From contig NZ_JACIFY010000008.1 of NCBI RefSeq assembly GCF_014197615.1, positions 180,372-244,371 of the forward strand: a stretch of 64,000 nucleotides of DNA. The letters run 5' to 3'. A model generated the notes under the pieces. That model had not been told where the DNA came from and searched no databases. It saw only the letters and a list, made by a program, of their open reading frames with translations. A program made the translations under genes and the position numbers. Shown piece by piece: positions 18,190 through 26,404 of this stretch (within the stretch, counting starts at the first letter, position 1; each line of letters starts with the position of its first letter). This DNA is from Rhizobium esperanzae. Lineage in GTDB: Bacteria; Pseudomonadota; Alphaproteobacteria; Rhizobiales; Rhizobiaceae.

Positions 18190-18329
18190 GTCTTCCTCCG
18201 CTGGCAGCCGGTGGTCCGGCCCGATAGGCCGAGTGTTTCGCCAATGAATTCCGGCGTCAAGCGTCCGAACCCCTATTGCGACAGCCTCCGATCTGTCGCA
18301 GCCTGTATCAACACGAAGGAGGAGTTTGC

Positions 18330-19100
18330 ATGCGCCGTTATTCCGCCTGCATAGAGTGGCTATTTGCCGAAGACGGCGACAGCTTTCCCGATCGCATCCG
18401 CCGCGCTGAGGCCGGCGGCCTGACCGCTGTCGAATTCTGGCGCTGGACCGACAAGGATCTGGACGCGATCGAAGCGGCGCTGAAGGAAACCGGCCTTGCC
18501 GTCACCAGCCTCGTCGCCGAACCGATGATCGCACTGACCGACGCCGGCAACCGGCAGGCCTGGCTGGCGGGTCTTGCCGATTCCATTGCCGTCGCCAAGC
18601 GCCTCGGCGCGCCGGTACTGATCGCCCAGGCCGGCAACGACCTTGCGGGCTTGAGCCGCGCAGAACAGCGCCTGGCACTTACCGAAACGTTGAGAGCCGG
18701 CGCCGATATTCTTGCAGGCAGCGGTGTCCGTCTCGGCGTCGAGCCGCTCAACATCCGCATCGACCATATCGGCTATTTCCTCGACTCGACCCGCGAAGGT
18801 CTCGACATCGTCGACGACGTCGCCCGCCCGGAGATCGGCATCGTCTACGACATCTACCATTCCGCCGTGATGGACGAACGCACCGAAGAGGTGCTGGACG
18901 GCCGTCTCGACCGTGTCTTCCATGTGCATGTCGCCGATCACCCCGGCCGCAATGAGCCGGGCTCCGGCCGCATCGACCTTGCCCACCGCCTCAACTGGAT
19001 CTTCGCCAATGGTTACGACGGCGCCGTCGGCCTGGAATACCGGCCGACGAGATCCGGCGCGGACGCCGTCAGGACCGCGATCGCTTCGCTCGGCGGCTAA
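18330..19100 (+). CDS. TIM-barrel sugar isomerase/epimerase (hydroxypyruvate isomerase family)
   Basis: 256 residues from ATG 18330, which follows AGGAGGA. The xylose-isomerase-like TIM barrel shows FPDRIRRAEAGGLTAVEFW near the N-terminus, the metal-ligand Glu in LGVEPLNI, the Asp/His strand IGIVYDIYHS, the VFHVHVADHPGRNEPGSG segment carrying His and Arg ligands, and a final Glu in VGLEYRP. This is the pattern of hydroxypyruvate isomerase (Hyi) and related ketose epimerases. Hyi interconverts hydroxypyruvate and tartronate semialdehyde, but related enzymes act on other sugars, so only the family is firm. Its stop overlaps the stop of the convergent gene. Confidence 0.88.
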   Translation: MRRYSACIEWLFAEDGDSFPDRIRRAEAGGLTAVEFWRWTDKDLDAIEAALKETGLAVTSLVAEPMIALTDAGNRQAWLAGLADSIAVAKRLGAPVLIAQAGNDLAGLSRAEQRLALTETLRAGADILAGSGVRLGVEPLNIRIDHIGYFLDSTREGLDIVDDVARPEIGIVYDIYHSAVMDERTEEVLDGRLDRVFHVHVADHPGRNEPGSGRIDLAHRLNWIFANGYDGAVGLEYRPTRSGADAVRTAIASLGG

Positions 19101-19633
19101 GCTGAACCGGCGTCTTCGGCAAAGGCTTCAAGCTCGGGGTCGAACTCGACCTCCACGACATTGTTGAAAACGGCGGTGGCCAGCATGATGCCGGCAAAGG
19201 CCACGAGATCGACGAGCACCTTGGTCTCGTAGCGCTGTTTCAGCTTCGCCCAGAGTTCGGCCGGAACGGCGTTGGAATCGGCAACGATCGCCTTGCCGAA
19301 GACGGCAAGCAGCACCTCCGCCTCGGACAGCTCCAGCGCGTCGGGATCGAAACCCTTGTTGATCAGCGCCCGGCGAAAGAAGGTAATGGCGATCTTCGAT
19401 TTCGCCGCCTTCGAGATCGCAAGCGAGAAAATCCAGATCTCCCGGTCGCTGACGGCAGGATCGAGCTCGGCCCGTAGCGTGAACCATTCGGCATAGATGC
19501 GGTGGGCGACCGGCGAATGCAGCAATGTGCGCTTCATGTTGGTCATGCGCCCGCGCAGCCTGACTTCCTCGTCATGCGCCGCCCGAACTTCCGGCGAAGC
19601 GGTATCATAATCGATCTGAGGGAGGTGGCTCAT
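19097..19633 (-). CDS. Carboxymuconolactone decarboxylase/AhpD-fold protein lacking the CxxC pair
   Basis: 178 residues from ATG 19633 (MSHLPQIDYD). The helical layout and the segment SDREIWIFSLAISKAAKSKI fit the AhpD/CMD superfamily, where the helix normally begins with a reactive CxxC or Glu-Cys site; no cysteine is present here, so peroxidase chemistry is unlikely. Relatives of this type are annotated as CMD family and have unknown roles. The TAG at 19097-19099 overlaps the TAA of the convergent isomerase gene (19098-19100). A longer frame to 19726 overlaps the cupin start and is less likely. Confidence 0.72.
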   Translation of the reverse strand: MSHLPQIDYDTASPEVRAAHDEEVRLRGRMTNMKRTLLHSPVAHRIYAEWFTLRAELDPAVSDREIWIFSLAISKAAKSKIAITFFRRALINKGFDPDALELSEAEVLLAVFGKAIVADSNAVPAELWAKLKQRYETKVLVDLVAFAGIMLATAVFNNVVEVEFDPELEAFAEDAGSA

Positions 19634-19724
19634 CCGGTCCGCTCTTTCTGCTGCATCGAGGTAAATCCGCTTGGCCGTCGCGATACTCCCGCCTAGACTG
19701 ATCCGATCAATGCGGAGGCTAGGC

Positions 19725-20198
19725 ATGAGCGGCGACCACGATCATTCTCACATCGACTGGCGGGAACACGGCGTCAAGGTCATTCCCGGCAATTCGCTCG
19801 ATCCGAACACCGCGCAGACGCCGGGCATGAACCGCGCCACTGCAATCAACAATGCGCGCGCCGGCGCCGAGAAGATCTGGGCAGGCACGGTGACGATCCA
19901 TGCCAATGCCAAGACCGGCGCCCACCATCACGGCGATCTCGAAAGCATTATCTATGTGGTCAAGGGCAAGGCCCGCATGCGCTGGGGCGAGCATCTGGAA
20001 TATACCGCCGAGGCCGGCCCCGGCGACTTCATCTATGTTCCGCCCTATGTGCCGCACCAGGAGATCAATGCCAGCCGCGACGAGACGCTGGAATGCGTGC
20101 TCGTCCGCTCAGGCCAGGAACCGGTCGTGGTCAACCTCGATATCGAGCCGGTCGAGAAACCGGAAGACGTCCCCTGGATCGACCCCATCCACCGCTGA
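19725..20198 (+). CDS. Cupin-domain protein
   Basis: 157 residues from ATG 19725, preceded by GGAGGCTAGG. A single cupin barrel shows motif 1 around TGAHHHGDLESIIYVVKG, with a His cluster and Glu as metal ligands, and motif 2 around GPGDFIYVPPYVPHQE, with the final ligand His. The N-terminus (HDHSHIDWREHGVKV) has additional His residues. The function may be a small dioxygenase, an isomerase or a sensor; nothing decides between these. It is divergent from the CMD-like gene with 91 bp between, so the two may share a promoter region. Confidence 0.88.
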   Translation: MSGDHDHSHIDWREHGVKVIPGNSLDPNTAQTPGMNRATAINNARAGAEKIWAGTVTIHANAKTGAHHHGDLESIIYVVKGKARMRWGEHLEYTAEAGPGDFIYVPPYVPHQEINASRDETLECVLVRSGQEPVVVNLDIEPVEKPEDVPWIDPIHR

Positions 20199-20204
20199 CG
20201 CCGC

Positions 20205-21311
20205 TCAGGCGTGAACGGCGGCGCTGTTCACAGCCGTGTTCTCGATGATCCGGCCGGTATCGGCAGCATAGAGGTGGATTGCGTTGTGATCGATCGCGAT
20301 GCCGATCGGATCACCCGACTTCACCATCACGGCCTCGGTCAGCGCCACGGCAAAGGGCAGCCCGTCGAAATCGGCATGAACGACGCGGCTTGCGCCGAGC
20401 TCTTCGATGAAATCGGCTGTCGCCACCAATGCGCCGGGCGCATCCGGGGCCACCAACCGGGCGGCCTCGGCGCGCATGCCGAGCACGACGCGTTTGCCCT
20501 TCAGCGCTGCAGCGCGTTCGCGCGGCAGCGCGATCTTGCGGCTCTGATCGTAAACGAAGACGCCTTCATCGTTGATCGTGCCTTCGAGCAGGTTCATCGC
20601 CGGCGTGCCGACGAAGCCGGCGACGAAACGCGACACCGGATGATGATAGACCTCTTCCGGCGTGCCGACCTGCTCCACCCTGCCGCCGTTCATCACCACC
20701 AGCCGGTCGGCCAGCGTCATCGCCTCCGTCTGGTCATGCGTGACGAAGATCGAGGTGGCGCCGAGGCGCCGGTGCAAGCGGCGAATTTCGGCGCGCATGG
20801 CGATGCGCAGCTTGGCGTCGAGGTTGGACAGCGGCTCGTCGAAGAGGAACACCTTCGGCTCGCGGATCATCGCACGGCCCATGGCGACGCGCTGACGCTG
20901 GCCGCCGGAAAGAGCGGCCGGGCGGCGGTCGAGGAAAGGTTCGAGGCTGAGCGCCTTGGCGACCTCGGCAATGCGCCGATTGCGCTCCGCCTTCGCAACG
21001 CCTGCCACCTTCAAGGCATAGCCGATATTCTCGGCGACCGTCATATGCGGATAGAGCGCATAATTCTGGAACACCATGGCGCAGCCGCGCTCGCGCGGCT
21101 CCAACCGGTTGACGACGCGGCCGTCGATGGCGATTTCGCCGCCGCTGATTTCCTCGAGGCCGGCGATCATACGCAGCAGCGTGGACTTGCCGCAGCCGGA
21201 CGGTCCGAGAATGACGATGAATTCGCCGGACTGGATCTCCAGGTCGACGCCGTGAACGACGGGATGTTTGCCGTAGCTTTTCTTCACATCACGGATTGAG
21301 ATCGGTGCCAC
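20205..21311 (-). CDS. ugpC: Glycerol-3-phosphate ABC importer, ATPase
   Basis: 368 residues beginning with GTG 21311, seven bases after AAGGAG. Walker A is GPSGCGKST, the signature is [15 protein letters not shown] and Walker B is [10 protein letters not shown], followed by the D-loop and switch His (VTHDQTEAM). The C-terminal ~130 residues form the MalK/UgpC-type regulatory OB domain. It powers sn-glycerol-3-phosphate or glycerophosphodiester uptake together with the two permeases and binding protein upstream, from which it is separated by 12 bp. The gene order ugpB-A-E-C is the classical one, without ugpQ. Confidence 0.93.
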   Translation of the reverse strand: MAPISIRDVKKSYGKHPVVHGVDLEIQSGEFIVILGPSGCGKSTLLRMIAGLEEISGGEIAIDGRVVNRLEPRERGCAMVFQNYALYPHMTVAENIGYALKVAGVAKAERNRRIAEVAKALSLEPFLDRRPAALSGGQRQRVAMGRAMIREPKVFLFDEPLSNLDAKLRIAMRAEIRRLHRRLGATSIFVTHDQTEAMTLADRLVVMNGGRVEQVGTPEEVYHHPVSRFVAGFVGTPAMNLLEGTINDEGVFVYDQSRKIALPRERAAALKGKRVVLGMRAEAARLVAPDAPGALVATADFIEELGASRVVHADFDGLPFAVALTEAVMVKSGDPIGIAIDHNAIHLYAADTGRIIENTAVNSAAVHA

Positions 21312-21323
21312 AGGACTGCTCCT

Positions 21324-22238
21324 TCACTTCTCGGTAGAGATAAGGCCGCGTACGAACCAGCGCTGCATCAGGATGACGAGCAGCAGCGGCGGCGACATGA
21401 TGATAAGTGTACCGGCCATGGCGACGTTCCAGTCGGGCAGGCCGAATTCGGACGGAATGAGGGTCTTGAGCTGCGTCACCGCAATGCCGAAATTCGGATC
21501 GGTGGTGACGAGCAGCGGCCAGAGATACTGGTTCCAGGCCCAGACGAACATGATGGTGAAGAGCGCGATCATGTTCGATCGCGACAGCGGCAGCAGTATA
21601 TCGATGAAGAAGCGGACGGCGCCGGCGCCGTCCATCTTCGTCGCCTCGGCGAGCTCGTCCGGAACGGTCAGGTAGAACTGGCGGTAGAGGAAGGTGCCGG
21701 TCGCGGTGGCGACGAGCGGCGCCACGAGGCCGGTATAGGAATTCAGCAAGCCCCATTCGAGCTTGATCTGGATGCCGGACACCCAGGCGACCAGCGCGGT
21801 AATTCCCGTAATATCGAGGATCGCCTGGAAAGGCTGGAGCGCATTGGCGGCAATCGAATAGGTCGGCACGATGCGAACTTCCAGCGGCAGCATCAGCGTG
21901 ATGAAGATGATCCAGAAGATCACATGCCGGCCGCGGAAGCGGAAGTAGACGATCGAGAAGGCCGCCATGGCGGAAAGGATGACCTTGCCGGCGCCGACCG
22001 CCGTCGCGAAGATGATGCTATGGACCAGCTTGTTGCCGAGATCGGCGCGAACCCAGGCGGTCTGTGCGTTTTCCCAGAAATGCGAGCTCGGGGTCAACGG
22101 CAGCGGCACGCGATTGACCGTTTCCAGATCGAGCGTCGATGCAACGATGACGATGAAGAAAGGCAGAAGCGCGATCACCATGCCGAGCGCCAGAAGCGTA
22201 TAGCAGATGAAATTGAATATCGGCGTGCGTTCGATCAT
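21324..22238 (-). CDS. ugpE: Glycerol-3-phosphate ABC importer, permease
   Basis: 304 residues with six predicted TM helices. The EAA loop that contacts the ATPase is visible as DELAEATKMDGAGAVRFF in the C-terminal half. The N-terminal segment IFNFICYTLLALGMVIALLP is the first TM. ATG 22238 is preceded by GAGG at a long spacing. It pairs with the UgpA-like permease, whose stop is 10 bp upstream, to form the membrane channel of the importer. Confidence 0.93.
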   Translation of the reverse strand: MIERTPIFNFICYTLLALGMVIALLPFFIVIVASTLDLETVNRVPLPLTPSSHFWENAQTAWVRADLGNKLVHSIIFATAVGAGKVILSAMAAFSIVYFRFRGRHVIFWIIFITLMLPLEVRIVPTYSIAANALQPFQAILDITGITALVAWVSGIQIKLEWGLLNSYTGLVAPLVATATGTFLYRQFYLTVPDELAEATKMDGAGAVRFFIDILLPLSRSNMIALFTIMFVWAWNQYLWPLLVTTDPNFGIAVTQLKTLIPSEFGLPDWNVAMAGTLIIMSPPLLLVILMQRWFVRGLISTEK

Positions 22239-22248
22239 ATCAGCGACC

Positions 22249-23133
22249 TCACTTGTAGTGCACGCGCCGCTCGATGAAGCGGAACTGGAAGATGGTGAGA
22301 AGGACGACGAGCGCCATGAGGATAATCGACTGGGCGGCCGCGCCCGAATAATCGAGCCCCCTGAAGCCGTCGAAATAGATCTTGTAGACCATGAGCTCCG
22401 TCGCCCGTGCCGGCCCGCCCTGGGTCATGACGTCGACGATGCCGAAGGAATCCTGGAAGCTCTCGGTAATGTTGATGACGAGCAGGAAAAACAATGTCGG
22501 CGTCAACAGCGGCAGCTGGAGATCCCACATGCGGCGCAACGGCCCGGAGCCATCCATGGCGGCGGCCTCGATCAGCGAACGTGGAATGCCCTGAAGCGCC
22601 GACAGGAAGAAGATGAAATTATAGCCGATATATTTCCAAGAAAAGGCGATGATCACGGCGATCATTGCGTCTTTGCCGTCGAGCGCCGGGTTCCAGAGAC
22701 CGGGCCAGACATGGTTGATAACAGACAGGAGGCCGGCCTCGGGCGCCAGAATGAAGCGGAAGGCAAGACCGAGAGCCGGAGCGGCAATCGCGTAGGGCCA
22801 GATGAAGACCGACCGATAGATTTTATGACCGCGCAGCTCACGATCCGTCAGGAGCGCCAGGATCAGCGCCATCCCCATGGCGATCGCCGTCGAGCTGAAG
22901 CCGAAGATCATGCTGCGGGTGATCGACTCCCAATAGATCGGATCGCCGAGCAATTGCTTGAAATTGTCGAAACCGACCCAGGCATTGCCGCCGCCCCATG
23001 GTTGCTCGAGCGTGAACGCCCAATAGAGCGCCTGCGCACTCGGCCAATAGAAGAAGACGAAGATCAGCAGCAGCATCGGAAACGCGAAGAGCAATCCGAT
23101 CGTCGTCGAGGAGAAAGTGACGCGCTTTTCCAT
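22249..23133 (-). CDS. ugpA: Glycerol-3-phosphate ABC importer, permease
   Basis: 294 residues from ATG 23133 (MEKRVTFSS); the longer frame to 23226 runs through an intercistronic hairpin and adds an Arg-rich stretch, so it was rejected. Six TM helices are predicted, starting with TIGLLFAFPMLLLIFVFFYW. The EAA motif reads RSLIEAAAMDGSGPLRRMW. It forms a heterodimeric channel with UgpE. The gap to ugpB upstream (122 bp) contains a strong hairpin that probably sets the ratio of binding protein to permease. Confidence 0.93.
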   Translation of the reverse strand: MEKRVTFSSTTIGLLFAFPMLLLIFVFFYWPSAQALYWAFTLEQPWGGGNAWVGFDNFKQLLGDPIYWESITRSMIFGFSSTAIAMGMALILALLTDRELRGHKIYRSVFIWPYAIAAPALGLAFRFILAPEAGLLSVINHVWPGLWNPALDGKDAMIAVIIAFSWKYIGYNFIFFLSALQGIPRSLIEAAAMDGSGPLRRMWDLQLPLLTPTLFFLLVINITESFQDSFGIVDVMTQGGPARATELMVYKIYFDGFRGLDYSGAAAQSIILMALVVLLTIFQFRFIERRVHYK

Positions 23134-23207
23134 GGGTGGTCGTTTTCGGCCTGGTTTTGTTAGGCGCGGGCGGCGAATTCGCCTCCGCGGCCGTATGAGT
23201 GGACAAG

Positions 23208-23241
23208 CCGCACCCGGCGCGCGCAAGGCGGCCGGGTGCGG
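23208..23241 (-). promoter_or_regulatory. Intercistronic hairpin after ugpB
   Basis: Perfect 11-bp arms CCGCACCCGGC and GCCGGGTGCGG enclose a 12-base loop, starting 14 bp after the ugpB stop. There is no T-run. Such hairpins commonly protect the upstream mRNA from 3' exonucleases, so the binding protein outnumbers the permeases. Confidence 0.65.
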
Positions 23242-23255
23242 TTCATATCAGCCGA

Positions 23256-24611
23256 TCAGGGAAGCTGAACGTTCTTGTAGGTCTGCTGGAAGCGGCGCAG
23301 CAGCTGGTTGCCGCGTTCGGCGGCGCCGTCGAGCGAAGCCTGGACATCGGCATTGTTGACGAAGATCGCCTGCAGGCCGTTGGCGATTTCGGTGCGGACC
23401 TGCAGCAGGCCGCCGAGGCGGACGCCGTGCGGAGCCGTATCGTCGGCAGGCGATGCGGTCAGGCTCTGAATGGCGAGTTCACGGCCGGCATAGGGGGCCT
23501 TGTCATAGAAGCCCTGCTTCTTCAGATATTCGAAGCCGGAGTTACGAACCGGGATATAGCCGGTCACGGTCGACCAGGTCAGCGCTTCTTCCGGCTTGGC
23601 GATGAAGTTGAAGAAGGCGGCGGCAGCCTTGTATTCGGCTTCGCTGTGGCCCTGCAGAACCCAGAGCGAGGCACCGCCGACATAGGAGCTGTGACGTGTT
23701 GCATTGCCATAGGTCGGGAGCATCGCAACGCCCCAGTTCATGCCCTGCTTGGCGGTGCGGCCGATGTTGCCGTGGTCGCCGACCGAGGTCAGGATGACCT
23801 GGCAATCGCCGGCGGCGAAGGCTTCGACGAAGGTCTGGCCGACGGCCTTGTTCTTGATGAAGGCAAGCTTGTTGTCGTACCAGGACTTGAGGTCCTTGAT
23901 GTAGCTGACGAGAAGCGGGTTCTTGTTGAACGTCAGTTCGGCGTCGAGGCCTTCAAAGCCGTTCTTCTTCGTCGCAATCGCTTCGCCGTTGACGGCTTCG
24001 AACTGCTCGATGTACTGCCAGACTTCGTTGTTGGAGATGTCGAAGGCGAGCGGGCAAGCGTAGCCGGCGTCCTTCAAAGCCTTGAAGTCTTCGCCGGCTT
24101 CCTGCCAGGTGGCCGGAGCATGGTCCTTGCCGATCTTGGCGAAGGCGTCCTTGTTCCAATAGAGCAGAGCGGTCGACGAGTTGAAGGGGAAGGAATACAT
24201 CTCGCCCTTGGACGTCGCATAATAGTTTGCGATGCCGGAGAAGTAATCTTTCCAGTCGACCGTGTAGCCCATGTCGGCCATCAGCTTGTTTGCCGGATAG
24301 AAGGCGCCGGAAAGCATGATGTCGAGCGTGCCGGCGTCGGAGACCTGGGCGATGGTCGGCTGCTTGCCGGCGCGGAAAGCGGCAATGGTGTTCTGCAGGG
24401 AAGCGTCATAGCTGCCCTGGCTGGTGCAGACGACTTCGTAATCGGCCTGCGACTGATTGAAGCGATCGCACTGTTCCTGGACACGCTTTGCGATGTCACC
24501 GGAATTGCCGAACCAGAAGTCAATCTTGGTCTTATCGGCGGCGGCAGCGGGACCGGCAAGAAACGCTGTAGCGAGAAGGGCGCCGACGGCGCCGAGAAGC
24601 TTGGCTTGCAT
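23256..24611 (-). CDS. ugpB: Glycerol-3-phosphate-binding periplasmic protein
   Basis: 451 residues from ATG 24611 (MQAKLLGAVGALLATAF), with a signal peptide cleaved near AAAADKTK. Family resemblance to E. coli UgpB is strong in recalled motifs: NPDY-like SQADYEVVC, IAAFRAGKQPTIAQV, MYSFPFNSSTALLYWNKDAF, YVGGASLWVLQGHSEAEY, the GYIPV segment and the C-terminal ERGNQLLRRF. It delivers glycerol-3-phosphate (or glycerophosphodiesters) from phospholipid turnover to the importer, usually as part of the phosphate-starvation response. It is the first gene of the operon. A degenerate Pho-box-like site lies about 75 bp upstream. Confidence 0.93.
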   Translation of the reverse strand: MQAKLLGAVGALLATAFLAGPAAAADKTKIDFWFGNSGDIAKRVQEQCDRFNQSQADYEVVCTSQGSYDASLQNTIAAFRAGKQPTIAQVSDAGTLDIMLSGAFYPANKLMADMGYTVDWKDYFSGIANYYATSKGEMYSFPFNSSTALLYWNKDAFAKIGKDHAPATWQEAGEDFKALKDAGYACPLAFDISNNEVWQYIEQFEAVNGEAIATKKNGFEGLDAELTFNKNPLLVSYIKDLKSWYDNKLAFIKNKAVGQTFVEAFAAGDCQVILTSVGDHGNIGRTAKQGMNWGVAMLPTYGNATRHSSYVGGASLWVLQGHSEAEYKAAAAFFNFIAKPEEALTWSTVTGYIPVRNSGFEYLKKQGFYDKAPYAGRELAIQSLTASPADDTAPHGVRLGGLLQVRTEIANGLQAIFVNNADVQASLDGAAERGNQLLRRFQQTYKNVQLP

Positions 24612-24684
24612 GAGAACCTCGAACGTAAAAAGGACGCGCACTTTCAGCGCACGCCCTATTAACTGGTTCAAATTGCCGCGGCCA

Positions 24685-24702
24685 ATGAATATTACATGAC
24701 AT
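24685..24702 (-). promoter_or_regulatory. Weak Pho-box-like site upstream of ugpB
   Basis: On the minus strand the half-sites TGTCAT and ATTCAT are 11 bp apart (start to start), as in a PhoB box, but the spacer and second half are degenerate. Regulation of ugp by PhoB is known in enteric bacteria and rhizobia, which is the main reason to list it. Confidence 0.35.
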
Positions 24703-24815
24703 GCAACGATCGAAACCGTGCCGTCACAAAACCTTCATTTGGATATTATTTGCCACGGCCGAGACTATATTTGGAGAAGTCTCACCAGCCACCCCCAGCG
24801 CACTGCCGAACATTC

Positions 24816-24837
24816 ATATTTATATTCGAATAAATAT
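24816..24837. promoter_or_regulatory. AT-rich inverted repeat upstream of ugpB
   Basis: ATATTTAT and ATAAATAT are perfect 8-bp arms around ATTCGA, about 205 bp upstream of ugpB. The stretch 24612-24975 has no gene; besides this repeat and the weak Pho-box-like site I see only AT-rich sequence. It could be an operator. Confidence 0.4.
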
Positions 24838-24975
24838 AATTTTCAAGGGTTTTCAATATTTGCCTATATTGCGACAGCCTGTCGTTATTCGCCGATATCG
24901 TTGCTTGACACTTACGAAGAAGCGCCATTTTTCAGCTCTTGCACTGCTGTGCAACGCTCGGTTTCAGCCCCTGAA

Positions 24976-26187
24976 TCAGAGGGAATCCTTCAAAATTGCA
25001 GCAAAATGCGGATCGAATGCGCGACTGATCGGTCCGGCGGCAGCCCCAAGCGCCACCGACCAGGGATCGGCCATGCCGGGCTGCAGGCGCGGCAGCGTCC
25101 GGCCACGCCGTTCGGCGATCGAGGGCAGCAAAGGGCCGATGGCCGCGATCAACCGGTTCACCAGGGCCTCCGGGGCGCTGCCGCAGAGGATCACTGTCTG
25201 CGGATCGAAGATCGTTTCGATGAGATGGATGCTCCAGCGCAGGTCCGCCGCCGCCGCTGCGATCCAGCTCTCAATGCTTTGGTCGCCCCTGGAGACAAGG
25301 TTGCTGATCTGCGCGTGCAGATCGGCATCGGCCGGATCGATCGACAGGTACTGGTAGAGCGAGGCGAGCGAGGCACGATGTTCGAGCGGCGTCGATTTAC
25401 CGTCGGCAAACAACAGCGCCATGCCGATCTCGCCGGCATTGCCGTTGGCGCCGCGGTAGAGTTCGCCATTCAGAATGAGGCCGGCACCGATGCCGTAACC
25501 GACGAAGAGACAGACGGCATGGTCGAGGCCATGGGCGGCTCCCACCATGCGCTCGGCGGTCGCCGCCGCAGCCGCATCGTTCTGCAGGCCGACATCGAGC
25601 CCGGTGCCGGCGGTCAGCGTTTCCAACAGCGGAAACTTCTGCCAGGCCTCCATCATCCAGGGGTCGTCACCGCTGCCGGCGACGCCGAAGGGGCCGGGCA
25701 TCGCGATGCCGAGGCCGACCAGCCGCTTTTCCGACTGCTGGACGATTCCGGCAAGTTTTGCACGCACGCCGGCAACGAGATCGAGGATGACCTTCGCCCC
25801 TTCCGACGGGCCTCCTGCGGGCAGGCCCGCCTCATCACGCACGAGAACACTGCCGACGAGATCGACCGCGACGGCCCGCGTCACATGCCGGTCGATCTGC
25901 AGGCCGATCGCGAAGGCGCCCTCGGGAACGAGCCCATAGGGCGTAGAGGGCTGGCCGCGGCCCTTGCGCACCGCTGCCTGCGAACGGACGAGACCGTCGC
26001 GCTCGAGTTCTTCGATGATATTCGACACCGTCTGCTTGGTCAGCCATGTCGCCCGCGCCAGATCCGCGCGTGAAAGCGCACCGTTCATCCTCAAGGCATC
26101 AATCATCACGCGCCGGTTATGCGCGCTGGTGCCTTCGTGATTGGTGCCGCTCTTGGCCCGGATCGGCCTGATGTCGTTCATGTGCAA
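24976..26187 (-). CDS. ROK family transcriptional repressor
   Basis: 403 residues. An N-terminal winged helix (SRADLARATWLTKQTVSNII, about residues 38-60) precedes a ROK sugar-kinase-like domain. The glycine-rich ATP-site strand is changed to AFAIGLQIDRHVTRAVAVD, as expected for a non-kinase repressor. The usual ROK zinc-binding cysteines (CxCGxxGC) are absent: the matching region reads MALLFADGKSTPLEHRASL. It is divergent from the six-gene sugar operon at 26405, and a perfect inverted repeat lies in the shared promoter, so it likely represses that operon until the imported sugar or its phosphate binds. Starts at 26187 or 26181 (MNDIRP) are both possible. Confidence 0.92.
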   Translation of the reverse strand: MHMNDIRPIRAKSGTNHEGTSAHNRRVMIDALRMNGALSRADLARATWLTKQTVSNIIEELERDGLVRSQAAVRKGRGQPSTPYGLVPEGAFAIGLQIDRHVTRAVAVDLVGSVLVRDEAGLPAGGPSEGAKVILDLVAGVRAKLAGIVQQSEKRLVGLGIAMPGPFGVAGSGDDPWMMEAWQKFPLLETLTAGTGLDVGLQNDAAAAATAERMVGAAHGLDHAVCLFVGYGIGAGLILNGELYRGANGNAGEIGMALLFADGKSTPLEHRASLASLYQYLSIDPADADLHAQISNLVSRGDQSIESWIAAAAADLRWSIHLIETIFDPQTVILCGSAPEALVNRLIAAIGPLLPSIAERRGRTLPRLQPGMADPWSVALGAAAGPISRAFDPHFAAILKDSL

Positions 26188-26223
26188 TTGCCTCTTGACT
26201 CCACTAGAATGTTGAAGAAGTAA

Positions 26224-26244
26224 TAAGTCAAGACAATTGACTTA
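26224..26244. promoter_or_regulatory. Candidate ROK operator
   Basis: TAAGTCAA and TTGACTTA are perfect 8-bp arms around gacaa, 36 bp upstream of the ROK start and 160 bp upstream of the binding-protein gene. The size and symmetry suit a dimeric ROK repressor, and the position would allow control of both divergent promoters. Confidence 0.6.
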
Positions 26245-26404
26245 ATAAGGGACCGGAGAGTTCCAGGGAACGCAGGAGGCAGGATAAGGCCCCGACGACG
26301 CTCCGAGACGACAATCGGCACGTTCCCCTACGTGCCTTCTCGAAGACCGATGGCGGGAGGGCCGCCCTCGGCAATGCGTAAATGTCACAAAACTGGAGGC
26401 TGCA

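Noticed and set aside
20211..21299. 362-residue open frame antisense to ugpC
   Set aside because: Opposite a gene with all ABC ATPase motifs.
23199..24662. 487-residue open frame antisense to ugpB
   Set aside because: ugpB has a signal peptide, RBS and UgpB motifs; the antisense frame has no recognisable domain.
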